A DNA stretch of 64,000 bases from Mastigocoleus testarum BC008 (GCF_001456025.1 NZ_LMTZ01000151.1:65005-129004); one strand, 5' to 3'; shown: positions 45,010 to 54,932, counted from the first letter of the stretch. Notes: generated by a model from the letters alone, not told the origin. A program made the numbers and translations.

Positions 45010-46599
45010 ATGGCAATCGGCTATGTTGCGCTCGTACTCCACGCACACTTGCCCTTCGTTCGTCACCCGGAAAGTGATTATGTGCTGGAGGAAGAATGGC
45101 TTTACGAAGCTATTACTGAAACCTACGTCCCTTTGTTGAGAGTCTTTGAAGGCTTAAAACAAGACGGTGTTGATTTTAAAATCACGATGAGTATGACACC
45201 ACCTTTGGTGTCGATGCTACGCGATCCTTTATTACAAGAACGCTATGATGCCCATCTAACTAAACTTGAAGAACTTGTAGAGAAGGAAGCAGAACACAAT
45301 TCTCACAACGGTCATATTAAATATTTAGCCGAGCACTATGCCAAGGAATTTAGTGCAACCCGAGAATTGTGGGAGCGTTACCAAGGGGATTTAGTAACAG
45401 CTTTCAAGGAATTCCAAGACTCCAATAATGTCGACATTATTACCTGCGGTGCAACTCACGGTTATTTACCGTTGATGAAAATGTATCCCCAGGCGGTATG
45501 GGCACAAATTCAGGTTGCTTGCGAACATTACGAACAAAACTTTGGTCGCCCTCCTAGGGGTATTTGGCTCCCAGAGTGTGCTTACTATGAAGGATTGGAG
45601 CGAATGCTAGCGGATGCTGGTTTGCGCTATTTTCTCACTGACGGACATGGCATTCTTTATGCTCGCCCCCGCCCTCGATTTGGGACTTATGCTCCGATTT
45701 TCACCGAAACTGGAGTTGCAGCTTTTGGGCGAGACCATGAATCTTCCCAACAGGTGTGGTCTTCTGAAGTGGGCTATCCCGGCGCACCGGAATATCGGGA
45801 ATTTTACAAGGATTTGGGCTGGGAAGCAGAATATGAATATATCAAGCCCTATATCATGCCCAATGGTCAGCGGAAAAATACGGGCATTAAGTACCACAAA
45901 ATCACCGGTCGTGGTTTAGGTTTATCAGATAAGGCATTATATGATCCTTACTGGGCGCGGGAAAAAACGGCAGAGCATGCTTCTAATTTTATGTTTAACC
46001 GCGAGCGTCAGGTAGAACACCTTCATGGTATAATGGGTCGCCAGCCAATTATTGTTTCTCCCTACGATGCGGAGTTATTTGGTCACTGGTGGTATGAAGG
46101 ACCTTGGTTTATTGATTATCTTTTCCGGAAATCCTGGTTTGACCAAGGGACTTACCAAATGACGCATTTTTCAGACTATATGCGTGCTAATCCTACGCAA
46201 CAGGTCTGTCGTCCGTCCCAATCTAGTTGGGGTTACAAAGGATTTCACGAGTATTGGTTAAATGAAACTAATACTTGGATCTATCCGCATTTACATAAAA
46301 CTGCCGAGCGGATGATCGAGTTATCAGAAAGAGAGCCAGAAGATGAACTGCACTGGAGAGCACTCAATCAAGCCGCAAGGGAATTACTTTTGGCTCAATC
46401 TTCTGACTGGGCATTTATTATGCGTACTGGGACAATGGTTCCTTATGCTGTCAGAAGAACCCGCTCCCATGTTATGCGATTTAATAAGCTTTACGAAGAT
46501 ATTAAAATCGGCAAAATTGATAGTGGTTGGTTAGAAAAGGTTGAATATATGGATAATATATTCCCCAAAATCAACTACCGCACTTATCGACCGTTATAA
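45010..46599 (+). CDS. GH57 1,4-alpha-glucan branching enzyme
   Basis: This 529-residue protein is of the DUF1957/GH57 class. The N-terminal domain opens VALVLHAHLPFVRHPES. The likely nucleophile Glu is in GIWLPECAYYEG and the acid/base Asp in IIVSPYDAELFGHWWYEGP, both typical of GH57 branching enzymes. A helical C-terminal domain (ELHWRALNQAARELLLAQSSDW) follows. Such enzymes form alpha-1,6 branches in glycogen or transfer glucan chains. Some family members mainly hydrolyse amylose, so the precise activity needs testing. No other glycogen gene is adjacent. Confidence 0.9.
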   Translation: MAIGYVALVLHAHLPFVRHPESDYVLEEEWLYEAITETYVPLLRVFEGLKQDGVDFKITMSMTPPLVSMLRDPLLQERYDAHLTKLEELVEKEAEHNSHNGHIKYLAEHYAKEFSATRELWERYQGDLVTAFKEFQDSNNVDIITCGATHGYLPLMKMYPQAVWAQIQVACEHYEQNFGRPPRGIWLPECAYYEGLERMLADAGLRYFLTDGHGILYARPRPRFGTYAPIFTETGVAAFGRDHESSQQVWSSEVGYPGAPEYREFYKDLGWEAEYEYIKPYIMPNGQRKNTGIKYHKITGRGLGLSDKALYDPYWAREKTAEHASNFMFNRERQVEHLHGIMGRQPIIVSPYDAELFGHWWYEGPWFIDYLFRKSWFDQGTYQMTHFSDYMRANPTQQVCRPSQSSWGYKGFHEYWLNETNTWIYPHLHKTAERMIELSEREPEDELHWRALNQAARELLLAQSSDWAFIMRTGTMVPYAVRRTRSHVMRFNKLYEDIKIGKIDSGWLEKVEYMDNIFPKINYRTYRPL

Positions 46600-46619
46600 G
46601 AAGTAGTCGAATCCTAAAA

Positions 46620-46950
46620 CTCCTAGCATGTTGTCAGGAGATGTAGGGTGAGGCAACATTGTTAAGTGCTTTAAACGATAAAATGTCGATAGTCAGCATA
46701 AGACTTTAAAACCTACCGAGGGACTCTCGGGAAGTATAAGCCCAAATCTCGAACCGACGAGTTGAAAGGAGATATTACTCCGCCCATTGATGGCAAATGG
46801 AGTGAGCCTGGGAACCCGGCAGCTGCATAAGGATATTTCAAGCTATGCTGTCTAGGCTTGGAAGAATCTTCCATCTTCCAGATGGGAGAGTGTCAACCCG
46901 CTTGAGCTTCTTGACGGTTTACTGTTGAGGTTTTACCGTCAAAAGCTAAC
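46620..46950. ncRNA. Unassigned highly structured intergenic block
   Basis: About 330 bp with no ORF contain many short stems in succession: CCGAG/CTCGG (46716-46730), CTCG...CGAG around 46748-46761, CTGGGAACCCGG near 46809-46820, CTTCCATCT/AGATGGGAG around 46869-46889 and TTGACGGT/ACCGTCAA (46911-46918 and 46935-46942). The base composition is more even than the flanks. This is the look of a large folded RNA such as a group II intron 5' domain or an IscB-type omega RNA left without its protein gene. I cannot name it. Confidence 0.4.
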
Positions 46951-47127
46951 ATGGGATTCTTCACATTGTAGTTTTTTAATAGCTTACTAATATTCTTGAT
47001 AAAGTACGTCTCATTATCAAGAATAAGGAATAATTTGCACCCACGACATGCGCAACAAGATATTTGTAGCGAGTGCAAAATTGCTAACCTAGGTATCTAT
47101 TTTCACATTGATTCTGCTTGGTTATTT

Positions 47128-47361
47128 TTAGTTGGAAGTATTGCTACTTGCATAAGCATCCATTCTATAAGCAGGAATGCGATCGCTATAATTTGTCTCT
47201 TTACCAGTTACAGATTTAGCTAAAACATCAAAAGATTCAGAAGCCCAATTACGTTCGTGAATGGGTTTTCTTTGTTCGCCTCTGAAATAAGCTTGGCTAC
47301 CGATTACAGCAGCAGCGACCCAAGCAGTTACAAATAGTCCAATTAAAATTGCAAACATCAT
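47128..47361 (-). CDS. Photosystem II protein, Psb35-related
   Basis: This 77-residue protein has one N-terminal membrane helix (MMFAILIGLFVTAWVAAAVI) and a polar part with GSQAYFRGEQRKPIHERNW and ASESFDVLAKSVTG...YSDRIPAYRMDAY. These blocks are conserved in a small cyanobacterial thylakoid family annotated as Psb35-related. A good ribosome-binding site GAGGT precedes the first of two adjacent ATG codons. The protein is expected in the thylakoid membrane with a role in photosystem II or chlorophyll-protein stability. The gene is monocistronic. Confidence 0.75.
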   Translation of the reverse strand: MMFAILIGLFVTAWVAAAVIGSQAYFRGEQRKPIHERNWASESFDVLAKSVTGKETNYSDRIPAYRMDAYASSNTSN

Positions 47362-47829
47362 AGTTGTTACCTCTTTTTTAACTTTTGTTTCTCTTTGTAA
47401 ACTAATATAACAAAATCAATAAATAAGGAGTAAGGTGTGCATACCGGATACAAGGGTAGGGTATACCGTACTACAAATACAAATTGTGAGACAGATCAAA
47501 AATTAGGGCGCATCAACATGCGCCCCCACAGGCAACCGATAATGGTGGAAATTATTTTTTAAATTCCTGAAAGTACCCCATGCTGAAGTATGAAGAGTTT
47601 ATAGCAGATTGTGAGTCATTGAGGTGCAGGTTAAAAGCTGAAAGTCAGTGGTAAAAGGTATTGGTATTCTACTCCTGACTCCTGTCTTCTGCTCGTCCGT
47701 AAGGACGCGATCTGTCCTGTTAGCAAAGCGGGGCGCGAGCTAGCGGTTAGCGGAGCGTGACGTTAGTCAGAGGCTTTGCCGACGCCGCAGGCTAAGGGCG
47801 TACTGTAAGTATTGCGCATAATTCTGCTA
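47362..47829. repeat. Intergenic region holding the second 80-bp exact repeat
   Basis: The first half is AT-rich. From about 47680 to 47819 there is a dispersed-repeat mosaic (TCCGTAAGGACGCGATCTGT, then the 80-bp segment at 47740-47819 identical to 7144-7223). It stops at the end of the DUF3352 gene. Confidence 0.9.
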
Positions 47830-49884
47830 TTAATTTTTAACTTTTTCGAATTGGTTCAATTCTTTTCTTACTGGAGCCAAAACAATTAACGTGTCAAATT
47901 GTTCTCGTTCGGCTGTAGTAGAACTGCTGGAACTGATACTATAAATAGAACCAATACCTTGTTTAAACGTTTGGAAATATGGACTGTTAAATTCTGCTGG
48001 TACAAAACCATAAGCCCATGACAGGACAGATCCCATATTCATATAAAAATATCCTTGATTTGGATGGGGAAAAGAATTAGTTGCTGTTTTGAAATTATAA
48101 GCAGAAGGTAATGACACATAAGGCTGCGGTACTAAGTCTGCAATTGCTCCTTTTCCAGTAGTAATCATTACAGTGTCATCATCTAACCAACTATAAGCAA
48201 GCAAACTATAAGCTGAAGGATCTGTTGGGGATTGCGATTCCCAACTAGTAACTGAGTTACCTTTGATAGTGCTATTGCTAACTGTAACTTCGTTTTTAGA
48301 GACGGTTTGGATAAATTCATTTAGTTTATCCAAAGTGTTAGATACTGCTTTTCGGTTACTGGTTTGGAAACTCAAACCTATACCCAAGTTAAGGTTTGAA
48401 CTTGTAGATGATAAATTAGGATTTACAGATGATAAAAAACCACCTTTAGTAGGATAAAAGAAGAAAGCATATTCCCCATCCATCCAGTTGATAATATCTT
48501 TCTCAAAATCTAAGCCAGTGTTACTACGGAAGAAATTACGAAACTCTTCCAAACTATCAGCAGCTTTGGGTTGAGTTGCAAATAACCGAGATATTATTTG
48601 CCATGTTTGATTAATATTTTTGCCGGTAAATGCAGAATATGTCGCAGCAGGTATGGAAGAGAGAATTTTTTCCTCTGGAATATTTGCTAATTTAACTTGG
48701 GAAGCGGTTAGAGCCTTTTTGCGATGAGCAACAACTTGGAAACGTAATCCCTCAGGCTGGATGGTAATAAAGCTATTAGTACTATTATATGGTTTGATTT
48801 GTTCCCTAATCTGCCTGATATTTGTATTCAACAACTCCATACTTTCAGGAGGAAAAGATAAACGCGGATCCTTGATAAAACTTTCCAGTAAATTCACATA
48901 TTCGATCGGATTTTGATACATCCCAAACATTGCTTTATTCGCCAAGGGATGACTCATTGCTGGCTGAAAGTTGGGATTATCAAATAAATTGTCTGTATTA
49001 CCTTGGGAAACAGAACTATCGATCAACTGTTTGATTGGCTGAACTGAAGTTGCAACTGTAACATAGCCAGGAACGACTGCGATCGCTAAAGTTTGTTTTT
49101 GGCTGTTAATTTTCGGCTTTTTCTTCAAAGATGTCTTTGAGGAACGTAATTGTAAAAAGTTTAATCTTGATCGCTGAGTTAATGACGGTCTTCCTTGAGA
49201 AGTATCTATTTCTAAGATTTGGATACCTTTATACTCTTGCTCCTTAATGTTTGTAACACTTCTCTTAAATTTATCTATAATACCTTGCAAAGCTTGCTCG
49301 TCTTTGACTGCTGCCAAAGTTAAAAAGCTAGAATTTATGCTGGAGAGCTTATCCTCACTTTTGGGTAAAAACGCAAATACAACATGATCTCCAATCCAAG
49401 GTTGTAAATAAGAAGCATAATTTGTGTATTGACTTGGGAGAAATACAAGGGACGTTGAGATTACTTGTCCGAGTAATCGAAATAGCTGAAAACGCCCCAT
49501 ATCTTCCCAATCAGGTGATGACGTATTAACATAACCAAATAATGCTGTATCTGCAGGTAATATTTTTGCAGCATTAGCAGCAGTAAATAAAGATGACTGG
49601 TTACTCTTAAGCTTAGGGGTAGTTGTATTAGTTAAAGTATCTGGAGAATTGTTCGGTTTTACTTGTACTAAAATATTTTTTTGCTTTAAATTTTGCTTTA
49701 AAGGTAAATATTGATCGGTTGTTTCTATTACTGATTTCCCAATAACATTTGGTGTGACATTTGTAAGATAGTTAGAATTAGATTTACTGTTTTGATTATT
49801 AGTCGAATGTTCTGAATATGCTGGAGTAGAAAACAATAGCAAACCAATTATTGCTGTTGTTCCTTGTTTTATAAGTGATTTCAT
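47830..49884 (-). CDS. DUF3352 family exported protein
   Basis: This 684-residue protein has an N-terminal signal peptide (GTTAIIGLLLFSTPAYSEHS). A Ser/Asn/Gln-rich stretch follows to about residue 95, then the DUF3352 domain begins at AANAAKILPADTALFGYVNT and continues with WIGDHVVFAFLPK, LTLAAVKDEQALQGIIDKF, ALTASQVKLANIPEEKILSS-type segments and WMDGEYAFFFYP. The family is common in cyanobacteria as exported or membrane-bound proteins with no established function. Length is normal. The upstream gap contains an unrelated strong terminator. Confidence 0.82.
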   Translation of the reverse strand: MKSLIKQGTTAIIGLLLFSTPAYSEHSTNNQNSKSNSNYLTNVTPNVIGKSVIETTDQYLPLKQNLKQKNILVQVKPNNSPDTLTNTTTPKLKSNQSSLFTAANAAKILPADTALFGYVNTSSPDWEDMGRFQLFRLLGQVISTSLVFLPSQYTNYASYLQPWIGDHVVFAFLPKSEDKLSSINSSFLTLAAVKDEQALQGIIDKFKRSVTNIKEQEYKGIQILEIDTSQGRPSLTQRSRLNFLQLRSSKTSLKKKPKINSQKQTLAIAVVPGYVTVATSVQPIKQLIDSSVSQGNTDNLFDNPNFQPAMSHPLANKAMFGMYQNPIEYVNLLESFIKDPRLSFPPESMELLNTNIRQIREQIKPYNSTNSFITIQPEGLRFQVVAHRKKALTASQVKLANIPEEKILSSIPAATYSAFTGKNINQTWQIISRLFATQPKAADSLEEFRNFFRSNTGLDFEKDIINWMDGEYAFFFYPTKGGFLSSVNPNLSSTSSNLNLGIGLSFQTSNRKAVSNTLDKLNEFIQTVSKNEVTVSNSTIKGNSVTSWESQSPTDPSAYSLLAYSWLDDDTVMITTGKGAIADLVPQPYVSLPSAYNFKTATNSFPHPNQGYFYMNMGSVLSWAYGFVPAEFNSPYFQTFKQGIGSIYSISSSSSTTAEREQFDTLIVLAPVRKELNQFEKVKN

Positions 49885-50192
49885 CTCCGATTTATTCCCA
49901 GTAACTTATTTTTTTGTAACGTAATAAAGCATAAACGGATTTGGTATTATTGCGGTTATTTTCTATGAAATCAAGGTAAAGAAAAAATAATATTTACAAA
50001 ATTAATGAAATGTAATCAAAACATGCTTTGGATATGACAACAGTGATAAATAACACTATTGCTCGTAAGTGAGGGGTTCAATTGATTGTGAACACCAGTT
50101 TTGAAAATTATCATGGTGCTTAATTTTTAGATTTATTCTCTTATTTTTTCTATTCTTATTTGTCTATTCTTGTTGCAAAATGCAGTTTAATG

Positions 50193-50230
50193 AAAATCCC
50201 CGATCGCTACCAATAGGAATCGGGGATTTT
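50193..50230. terminator. Strong bidirectional terminator hairpin
   Basis: AAAATCCCCGAT and ATCGGGGATTTT form a perfect 12-bp stem with a 14-base loop. Both sides end in A/T runs, so it can act on either strand. On the minus strand it lies about 330 bp past the NRPS stop. Confidence 0.8.
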
Positions 50231-50319
50231 CGTCAACTAATTGACACTCTGCGTTCAAATGTTCAATACTTCTATTTTTTTACGGTGAAAGTCTTAGATT
50301 TGACCATCGGACTTACGCA

Positions 50320-50430
50320 CTCATTACCTTAGCGTAGCGAGTCCCAAAGGGACTTATTTTCATTAGCGGATCCGTAAGGTAGCGGCTCCGCAGGTAGCGC
50401 AGCTATAGCTATAGCGTGACCGCAAGGTCA
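50320..50430. repeat. Dispersed repeat near the MAA cluster end
   Basis: GC-rich modules (GCGGATCCGTAAGGTAGCGG and CGCAGGTAGCGCAGCTATAG) are shared with the insert inside the NRPS gene at 52025-52123 and with 37990-38075. Confidence 0.85.
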
Positions 50431-50563
50431 TTGGTTTGAGATGAACCGCACCTACGGTGAATGCTATTTCCTTGCAGAAACGCTTTACTAACCCATCGTC
50501 GTAATGACTGTAATTGCATTGTCCGTGCGCAAGTCCTGTACCAGTTAATTATCGAACTCGTAC

Positions 50564-53500
50564 CTATTGGAGAAAAGGTTTTAAGCTGTCAGCTAAAGCT
50601 TTAACGTGGGGTTCCAAAATAAAAGTATAGTGATTGCCCGGAACATCAACAATCTTAATATCCTGTGCTGCCATCACAGAGAATAATTCAACCCAAACTA
50701 AGGTTGGATCGGGAGCCATAATATGTTTTTCCCTAGCGCGGAAGACAGTAACCTTTCCTGGATATGGTCGACGTACGTAAGAGTAAGTTGCTTTAAGAGT
50801 TCCCACCAACACATCAAGAATTCGGCGATTTTGCTGGCGTTCTACACCTGGAGGAAATATCTTGAGTTCTCTTGCCTTCTCAATAATGTAATCGATTTGT
50901 TCTTCCACACCCAAATGTTTAATCTCATCTGGCGAAACCAAATTATCTTTACCAAACATCCCACCAAAAACTCTTGACAATACTCCTACTAGATAAGGAT
51001 TGTCAATTTTCTTTTGTTTATCCAAAATAACTGGCATGTAAGAATCTAATATTGCTAGTAGGGAAACCTCATGTCCTTGTTTTTGTAGTTGTTGAGCTAC
51101 TTCAAATGCTACTACCCCACCAAATGACCAGCCACCAATTTGATAAGGTCCATTAGGTTTAATTTTTTGAATGGCTTGGACGTATAAGCTTGCCATATCC
51201 TCAACTTTTGTCAAGGGTTCTTCTTCGCTGTTAAAACCTTGGGCTTGTAAGCCATAAAATGGTTGGTCGTCGCCCAAATAACGCGCCAAATTGAAATAGC
51301 ATAGAACATGACCACCTGCAGGGTGGACGCAGAAAAATGGTTCTTTATTACCTTTTGTTTGAATCGGAACTAAAGGAGAATTATCAAAACTATCAGAACT
51401 TAAATGGAGAATATTACTCAGTTCTGCAATTGTTGGATTCGTTAAAACTGCTGCTAGGGGTAAATCTTTTGCAAATTGTTTTCTAATTTCAGCCATCAAA
51501 TAAATTGCACTAAGGGAAGTACCACCTAATTCAAAGAAGTTATCGAAAACACCTATGGGTTGAATGTCGAGAATCTGCGACCAGATCTTTGTCAAACCTT
51601 TCTCTGTATCGTTGCGTGGAGGAATAAAATTATTTTGCTGGCTAAAGTTCGTAACTGTTGGTTTGGGTAATCCCCGACGATTTACTTTTCCGCTTGGTGT
51701 TAGTGGTAGGGCTTCCAGAATAACAAAAGCTGCAGGTACCATGTAATCGGGTAAGTTCTGCTTGAGAAATTCCCTGAATATATCCGGTGTTGGCTGTTCC
51801 CCATCAACAGTAATATAAGCTACTAGTTGTTTGTCTCCCTGTTTATCACTGCGAGTAATTACAACAGCTTCGCGGACTTGTGGATGAGCAGATAAAGCAT
51901 TTTCAATTTCGCCTAATTCAATTCGAAAACCTCGAATTTTAACTTGGTAATCTGCTCGACCAATATATTCAATATTTCCATCCGCTAAATAGCGACCTAA
52001 ATCTCCAGTTTTGTATAGATTGGGGACTGGGGTTAGCGGATCCGCAGGTAGCGCAGCTATAGCGTGACGCGACAGCGTCATATTGGGACTGGGGATTGGG
52101 GTTAAGAGATCGGGAGGTGCGATCTGTTTTGACTTATAAAAAGGGTCGGGAATAAATCTTTGTGTTGTTAATTCAGGAAGGTTTAGATAACCTCGTCCAA
52201 CTCCAAACCCACCAATGTAAATTTCTCCTGTGACCCCTGTTGGTACTGGTTGCATTTGGGAATCAAGGATATAAATCTGCGTGTTAGCAATTGGACGACC
52301 AATGGGTACAGATGTGAGTTGGTTATTGTTATGACGTTGACATTGCCAAAATGTGACATCAATTGCTGCTTCCGTGGGACCGTAAAGGTTATGCAGTTCG
52401 CATTCTAAAAGTTGGAAAAATCTTGTTTGTAAGTCTAATGGTAAAGCTTCACCGCTACAGATTACTCGTCTGAGAGATTTACATTTTTCTAAACCACCTG
52501 TGTCTAAAAAGACTTGTAACATAGAAGGAACAAAATGCAAAGTAGTAATCTGGCTTTTGATTATAAGATCCCTGAGGTAATTATTATCTCTATGACCCCC
52601 CGGTTTAGCAACTATTAACTCCGCTCCATTTAATAAAGTCCAGAAAAATTCCCACACTGAGACATCAAAACTGAAGGGAGTTTTTTGTAATACCCTATCC
52701 GTTGAATCAAGGTGATATGCTTCCTGCATCCACAGCAAGCGATTGCAGATACCTCGATGGGTATTCATTGCACCCTTGGGTTTACCTGTTGAACCAGAGG
52801 TATAGATTACATAAGCAAGATTCTCTGGGCTAATATCGTTGATTGGGTTACTTGTTTCTTGAGTACTAATCTTTTCTTCCCACTCACTATCCAAACAGAC
52901 TATCTCTGGAGAGAGATGAAGTTTTAAATCTTTATCTTTCTCTGGAGTGGTGGATAATTCTTGGGTATGAGTTTGATTTTTGGGTAGTTGTTTTAAAAGT
53001 TTTTCTTGGGTTAATAGGACCGATACTTGAGAGTCTTCCAAGATATCAGCTAAACGTTGTGAAGGATACTCAGGATCTAGAGGGACATAAGCGCCGCCAG
53101 CTTTGAGAATACCTAAAAGTCCTATTACCATTTCTAGAGAACGTTCTATACAAATACCCACCAAAACTTCTACTTTAACTCCCAGAGTTTGTAAGTAATG
53201 TGCTAATTGGTTTGCTTTATTATTAAGTTCTTGATAAGTTAGTGTTTCTTCGCCAAAAGTAATAGCATTAGAGTTGGGATTACGTTTAACTTGATACTCA
53301 AATAACTGATGTAAACAACGAGACAAATCGTAATTTTTTGCTGTATTATTCCAATTTATAAGTAATTTATTTTGCTCTTTTTTTGTAAGTATCTCTAATT
53401 GAGAAATTGATTTTTGTGGAGTTTCAATAATTGATTCGAATAGAACCTGCAAATGTTCTACTGCGCGATTAATACAATCTTCATCGAATAAAGTACTGTT

Positions 53501-54766
53501 GTAATGAATAGAAGCAAGAAAATTTTCTTGAGATTCAAGAAGAGATAAACTTAAATCAAATTCTGTACTTTGTTGAGTAAATTTAAAAAATTCAAATTCG
53601 TGATTGTTTTGGTCTAATATTTGGGAAATTTCTTCTAGTTTTGCTAAATTGTAATATTCAAACCCTACCTGACAAATAGGTGGATAACTTAATTGGGAAT
53701 TGGGTTGTAGCTCTTTGACGAGTTGAGAAAAAGGATAATTACACCTAGGTTTGGCTAATTCGACTTCTGTTTTAACTTGCTGAAGATATTCTACGAAGTT
53801 CAAATGATGAGAAATATTATTTTTAATTACAGTTATATTTGCTAAATTTCCAACTAATTTGTCATATTTAAATTCGTTTCTCAAAGCTGATAGTAAACCG
53901 ATTAAAATGTCTTCAGTATCAGTGTAACGATAAATTAGTAAACCAAAAGCTGATAAAAAGAATGTAGAAATATCGACTTGTTGTATCTCGGTAAATTTCT
54001 TAATTTTAAAAACTAATTCAGAAGGAATAGTAAATTGAATTGATCCACCTTGATAACTTCTTAGGGGAGGACGGGAACGCGAACTAGGTAAATCTATTAT
54101 CGGTAACTCACCTGTAAGTTTACTGTGCCACCATTTTCTTAGGGTTACTCCTGCTGCACTCTCTAATAAATTATTTTCTTTCTCTACATAATCTTGATAA
54201 GTTGTAGAAATTCTTTCTATATTAATATTTATATCTCGACCAGATATTTGACATTTATATAAAATTAAAAATTCATCGACTAGTTTTAATAGACTCCAAT
54301 GATCGCCTGCTATTCGATGTATAGTGAATAAAACTATATGATTTACAGGAGTAATATTAAAAACTCCGACTCTTAATACGATTCCTTCTGCTAAATTAAA
54401 TGAAATGTGAGAAAATCTCGAGAGTTGATGTTGTATTTCCTCTTCATTCCAACTAGCAGCATCAACAAATTCTAAAATATTTTCTAATTTAACTTGTACT
54501 TGGCTTTTTATACTTCTAGTAACTTTACCAACATCTTCTATATATATACTATTTAATAATAGATGACGTTGTAAAAGTTGCTGTAATGCTTGTGCAAAAA
54601 ATTGATTATTTATTTTATTATGCCAAGAAAAAGCAAAACTAAATTTATCTGCACAACTGTTATTTTCTAATCTATATAAAAACCAAGCATTTTCCTGTAC
54701 TTGTGAAAGAGGTAATTCAGTCTTGTTTTGGGTTGAAGAAAGTGAAATTCTATTATTAGTCTGCAT
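50564..54766 (-). CDS. mysE: NRPS-like MAA synthetase (C*-A-T-TE), predicted serine-loading
   Basis: This 1400-residue enzyme has a condensation-like domain at about 15-455, adenylation at about 480-1030, carrier with Ser1083 (FFELGGTSL) and thioesterase with Ser1213 (GWSFGG), Asp in LDSYMP and His in GNHYTF. The A domain has YTSGSTGKPKG. Its ten specificity positions (700, 701, 704, 743, 768, 770, 793, 801, 802, 1026) read DVWHISLIDK, a serine code. It lies directly behind mysC, so it should join serine to mycosporine-glycine, giving shinorine. The condensation motif reads HRIAGDH (150-156) in place of HHxxxDG, so that domain is probably inactive. Residues about 882-914 are a translated repeat. 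The known Anabaena shinorine enzyme, as I recall, has only A-T-TE. Confidence 0.88.
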   Translation of the reverse strand: MQTNNRISLSSTQNKTELPLSQVQENAWFLYRLENNSCADKFSFAFSWHNKINNQFFAQALQQLLQRHLLLNSIYIEDVGKVTRSIKSQVQVKLENILEFVDAASWNEEEIQHQLSRFSHISFNLAEGIVLRVGVFNITPVNHIVLFTIHRIAGDHWSLLKLVDEFLILYKCQISGRDININIERISTTYQDYVEKENNLLESAAGVTLRKWWHSKLTGELPIIDLPSSRSRPPLRSYQGGSIQFTIPSELVFKIKKFTEIQQVDISTFFLSAFGLLIYRYTDTEDILIGLLSALRNEFKYDKLVGNLANITVIKNNISHHLNFVEYLQQVKTEVELAKPRCNYPFSQLVKELQPNSQLSYPPICQVGFEYYNLAKLEEISQILDQNNHEFEFFKFTQQSTEFDLSLSLLESQENFLASIHYNSTLFDEDCINRAVEHLQVLFESIIETPQKSISQLEILTKKEQNKLLINWNNTAKNYDLSRCLHQLFEYQVKRNPNSNAITFGEETLTYQELNNKANQLAHYLQTLGVKVEVLVGICIERSLEMVIGLLGILKAGGAYVPLDPEYPSQRLADILEDSQVSVLLTQEKLLKQLPKNQTHTQELSTTPEKDKDLKLHLSPEIVCLDSEWEEKISTQETSNPINDISPENLAYVIYTSGSTGKPKGAMNTHRGICNRLLWMQEAYHLDSTDRVLQKTPFSFDVSVWEFFWTLLNGAELIVAKPGGHRDNNYLRDLIIKSQITTLHFVPSMLQVFLDTGGLEKCKSLRRVICSGEALPLDLQTRFFQLLECELHNLYGPTEAAIDVTFWQCQRHNNNQLTSVPIGRPIANTQIYILDSQMQPVPTGVTGEIYIGGFGVGRGYLNLPELTTQRFIPDPFYKSKQIAPPDLLTPIPSPNMTLSRHAIAALPADPLTPVPNLYKTGDLGRYLADGNIEYIGRADYQVKIRGFRIELGEIENALSAHPQVREAVVITRSDKQGDKQLVAYITVDGEQPTPDIFREFLKQNLPDYMVPAAFVILEALPLTPSGKVNRRGLPKPTVTNFSQQNNFIPPRNDTEKGLTKIWSQILDIQPIGVFDNFFELGGTSLSAIYLMAEIRKQFAKDLPLAAVLTNPTIAELSNILHLSSDSFDNSPLVPIQTKGNKEPFFCVHPAGGHVLCYFNLARYLGDDQPFYGLQAQGFNSEEEPLTKVEDMASLYVQAIQKIKPNGPYQIGGWSFGGVVAFEVAQQLQKQGHEVSLLAILDSYMPVILDKQKKIDNPYLVGVLSRVFGGMFGKDNLVSPDEIKHLGVEEQIDYIIEKARELKIFPPGVERQQNRRILDVLVGTLKATYSYVRRPYPGKVTVFRAREKHIMAPDPTLVWVELFSVMAAQDIKIVDVPGNHYTFILEPHVKALADSLKPFLQ
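52025..52123. repeat. Dispersed repeat inserted in frame in the NRPS gene
   Basis: GGGGACTGGGGTTAGCGGAT, then GCAGGTAGCGCAGCTATAG, then GGGACTGGGGATTGGGGTTA lie within the A domain coding sequence. The same modules occur in intergenic repeats at 35570-35690, 37780-38080 and 50370-50410. The frame is kept and no stop arises. Confidence 0.88.
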
Positions 54767-54932
54767 AATTTTGTGTGAGTTATAAAACTAGCGCATCCCT
54801 AGAACGAGTTAATAGTGTCAGATAAACCCAGACACTAAACCTGTGGAGATGAATGTAGGAAATGCAAAATTTTTCGAAATTGTAATTTGTAGGGATTATA
54901 GGGATAATTCCCAACAATTATAAAAGGGGCTT

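Larger units (their letters stand above)
49885..50563. other. Intergenic region between DUF3352 and the MAA cluster
   Basis: There is no gene. The stretch carries a strong hairpin terminator (50193-50230) and a dispersed repeat (about 50320-50430), both listed separately. The terminator probably ends transcription from the MAA operon on the minus strand. Confidence 0.55.

Noticed and set aside
46893..47223. Short ORFs on both strands between the structured block and the psb35-related gene
   Set aside because: Neither resembles IscB, a maturase or any family I know, and both overlap the stems or the psb35-related gene.
50723..50977. Plus-strand ORFs opposite the NRPS gene
   Set aside because: Antisense shadows of the thioesterase domain with no family resemblance.
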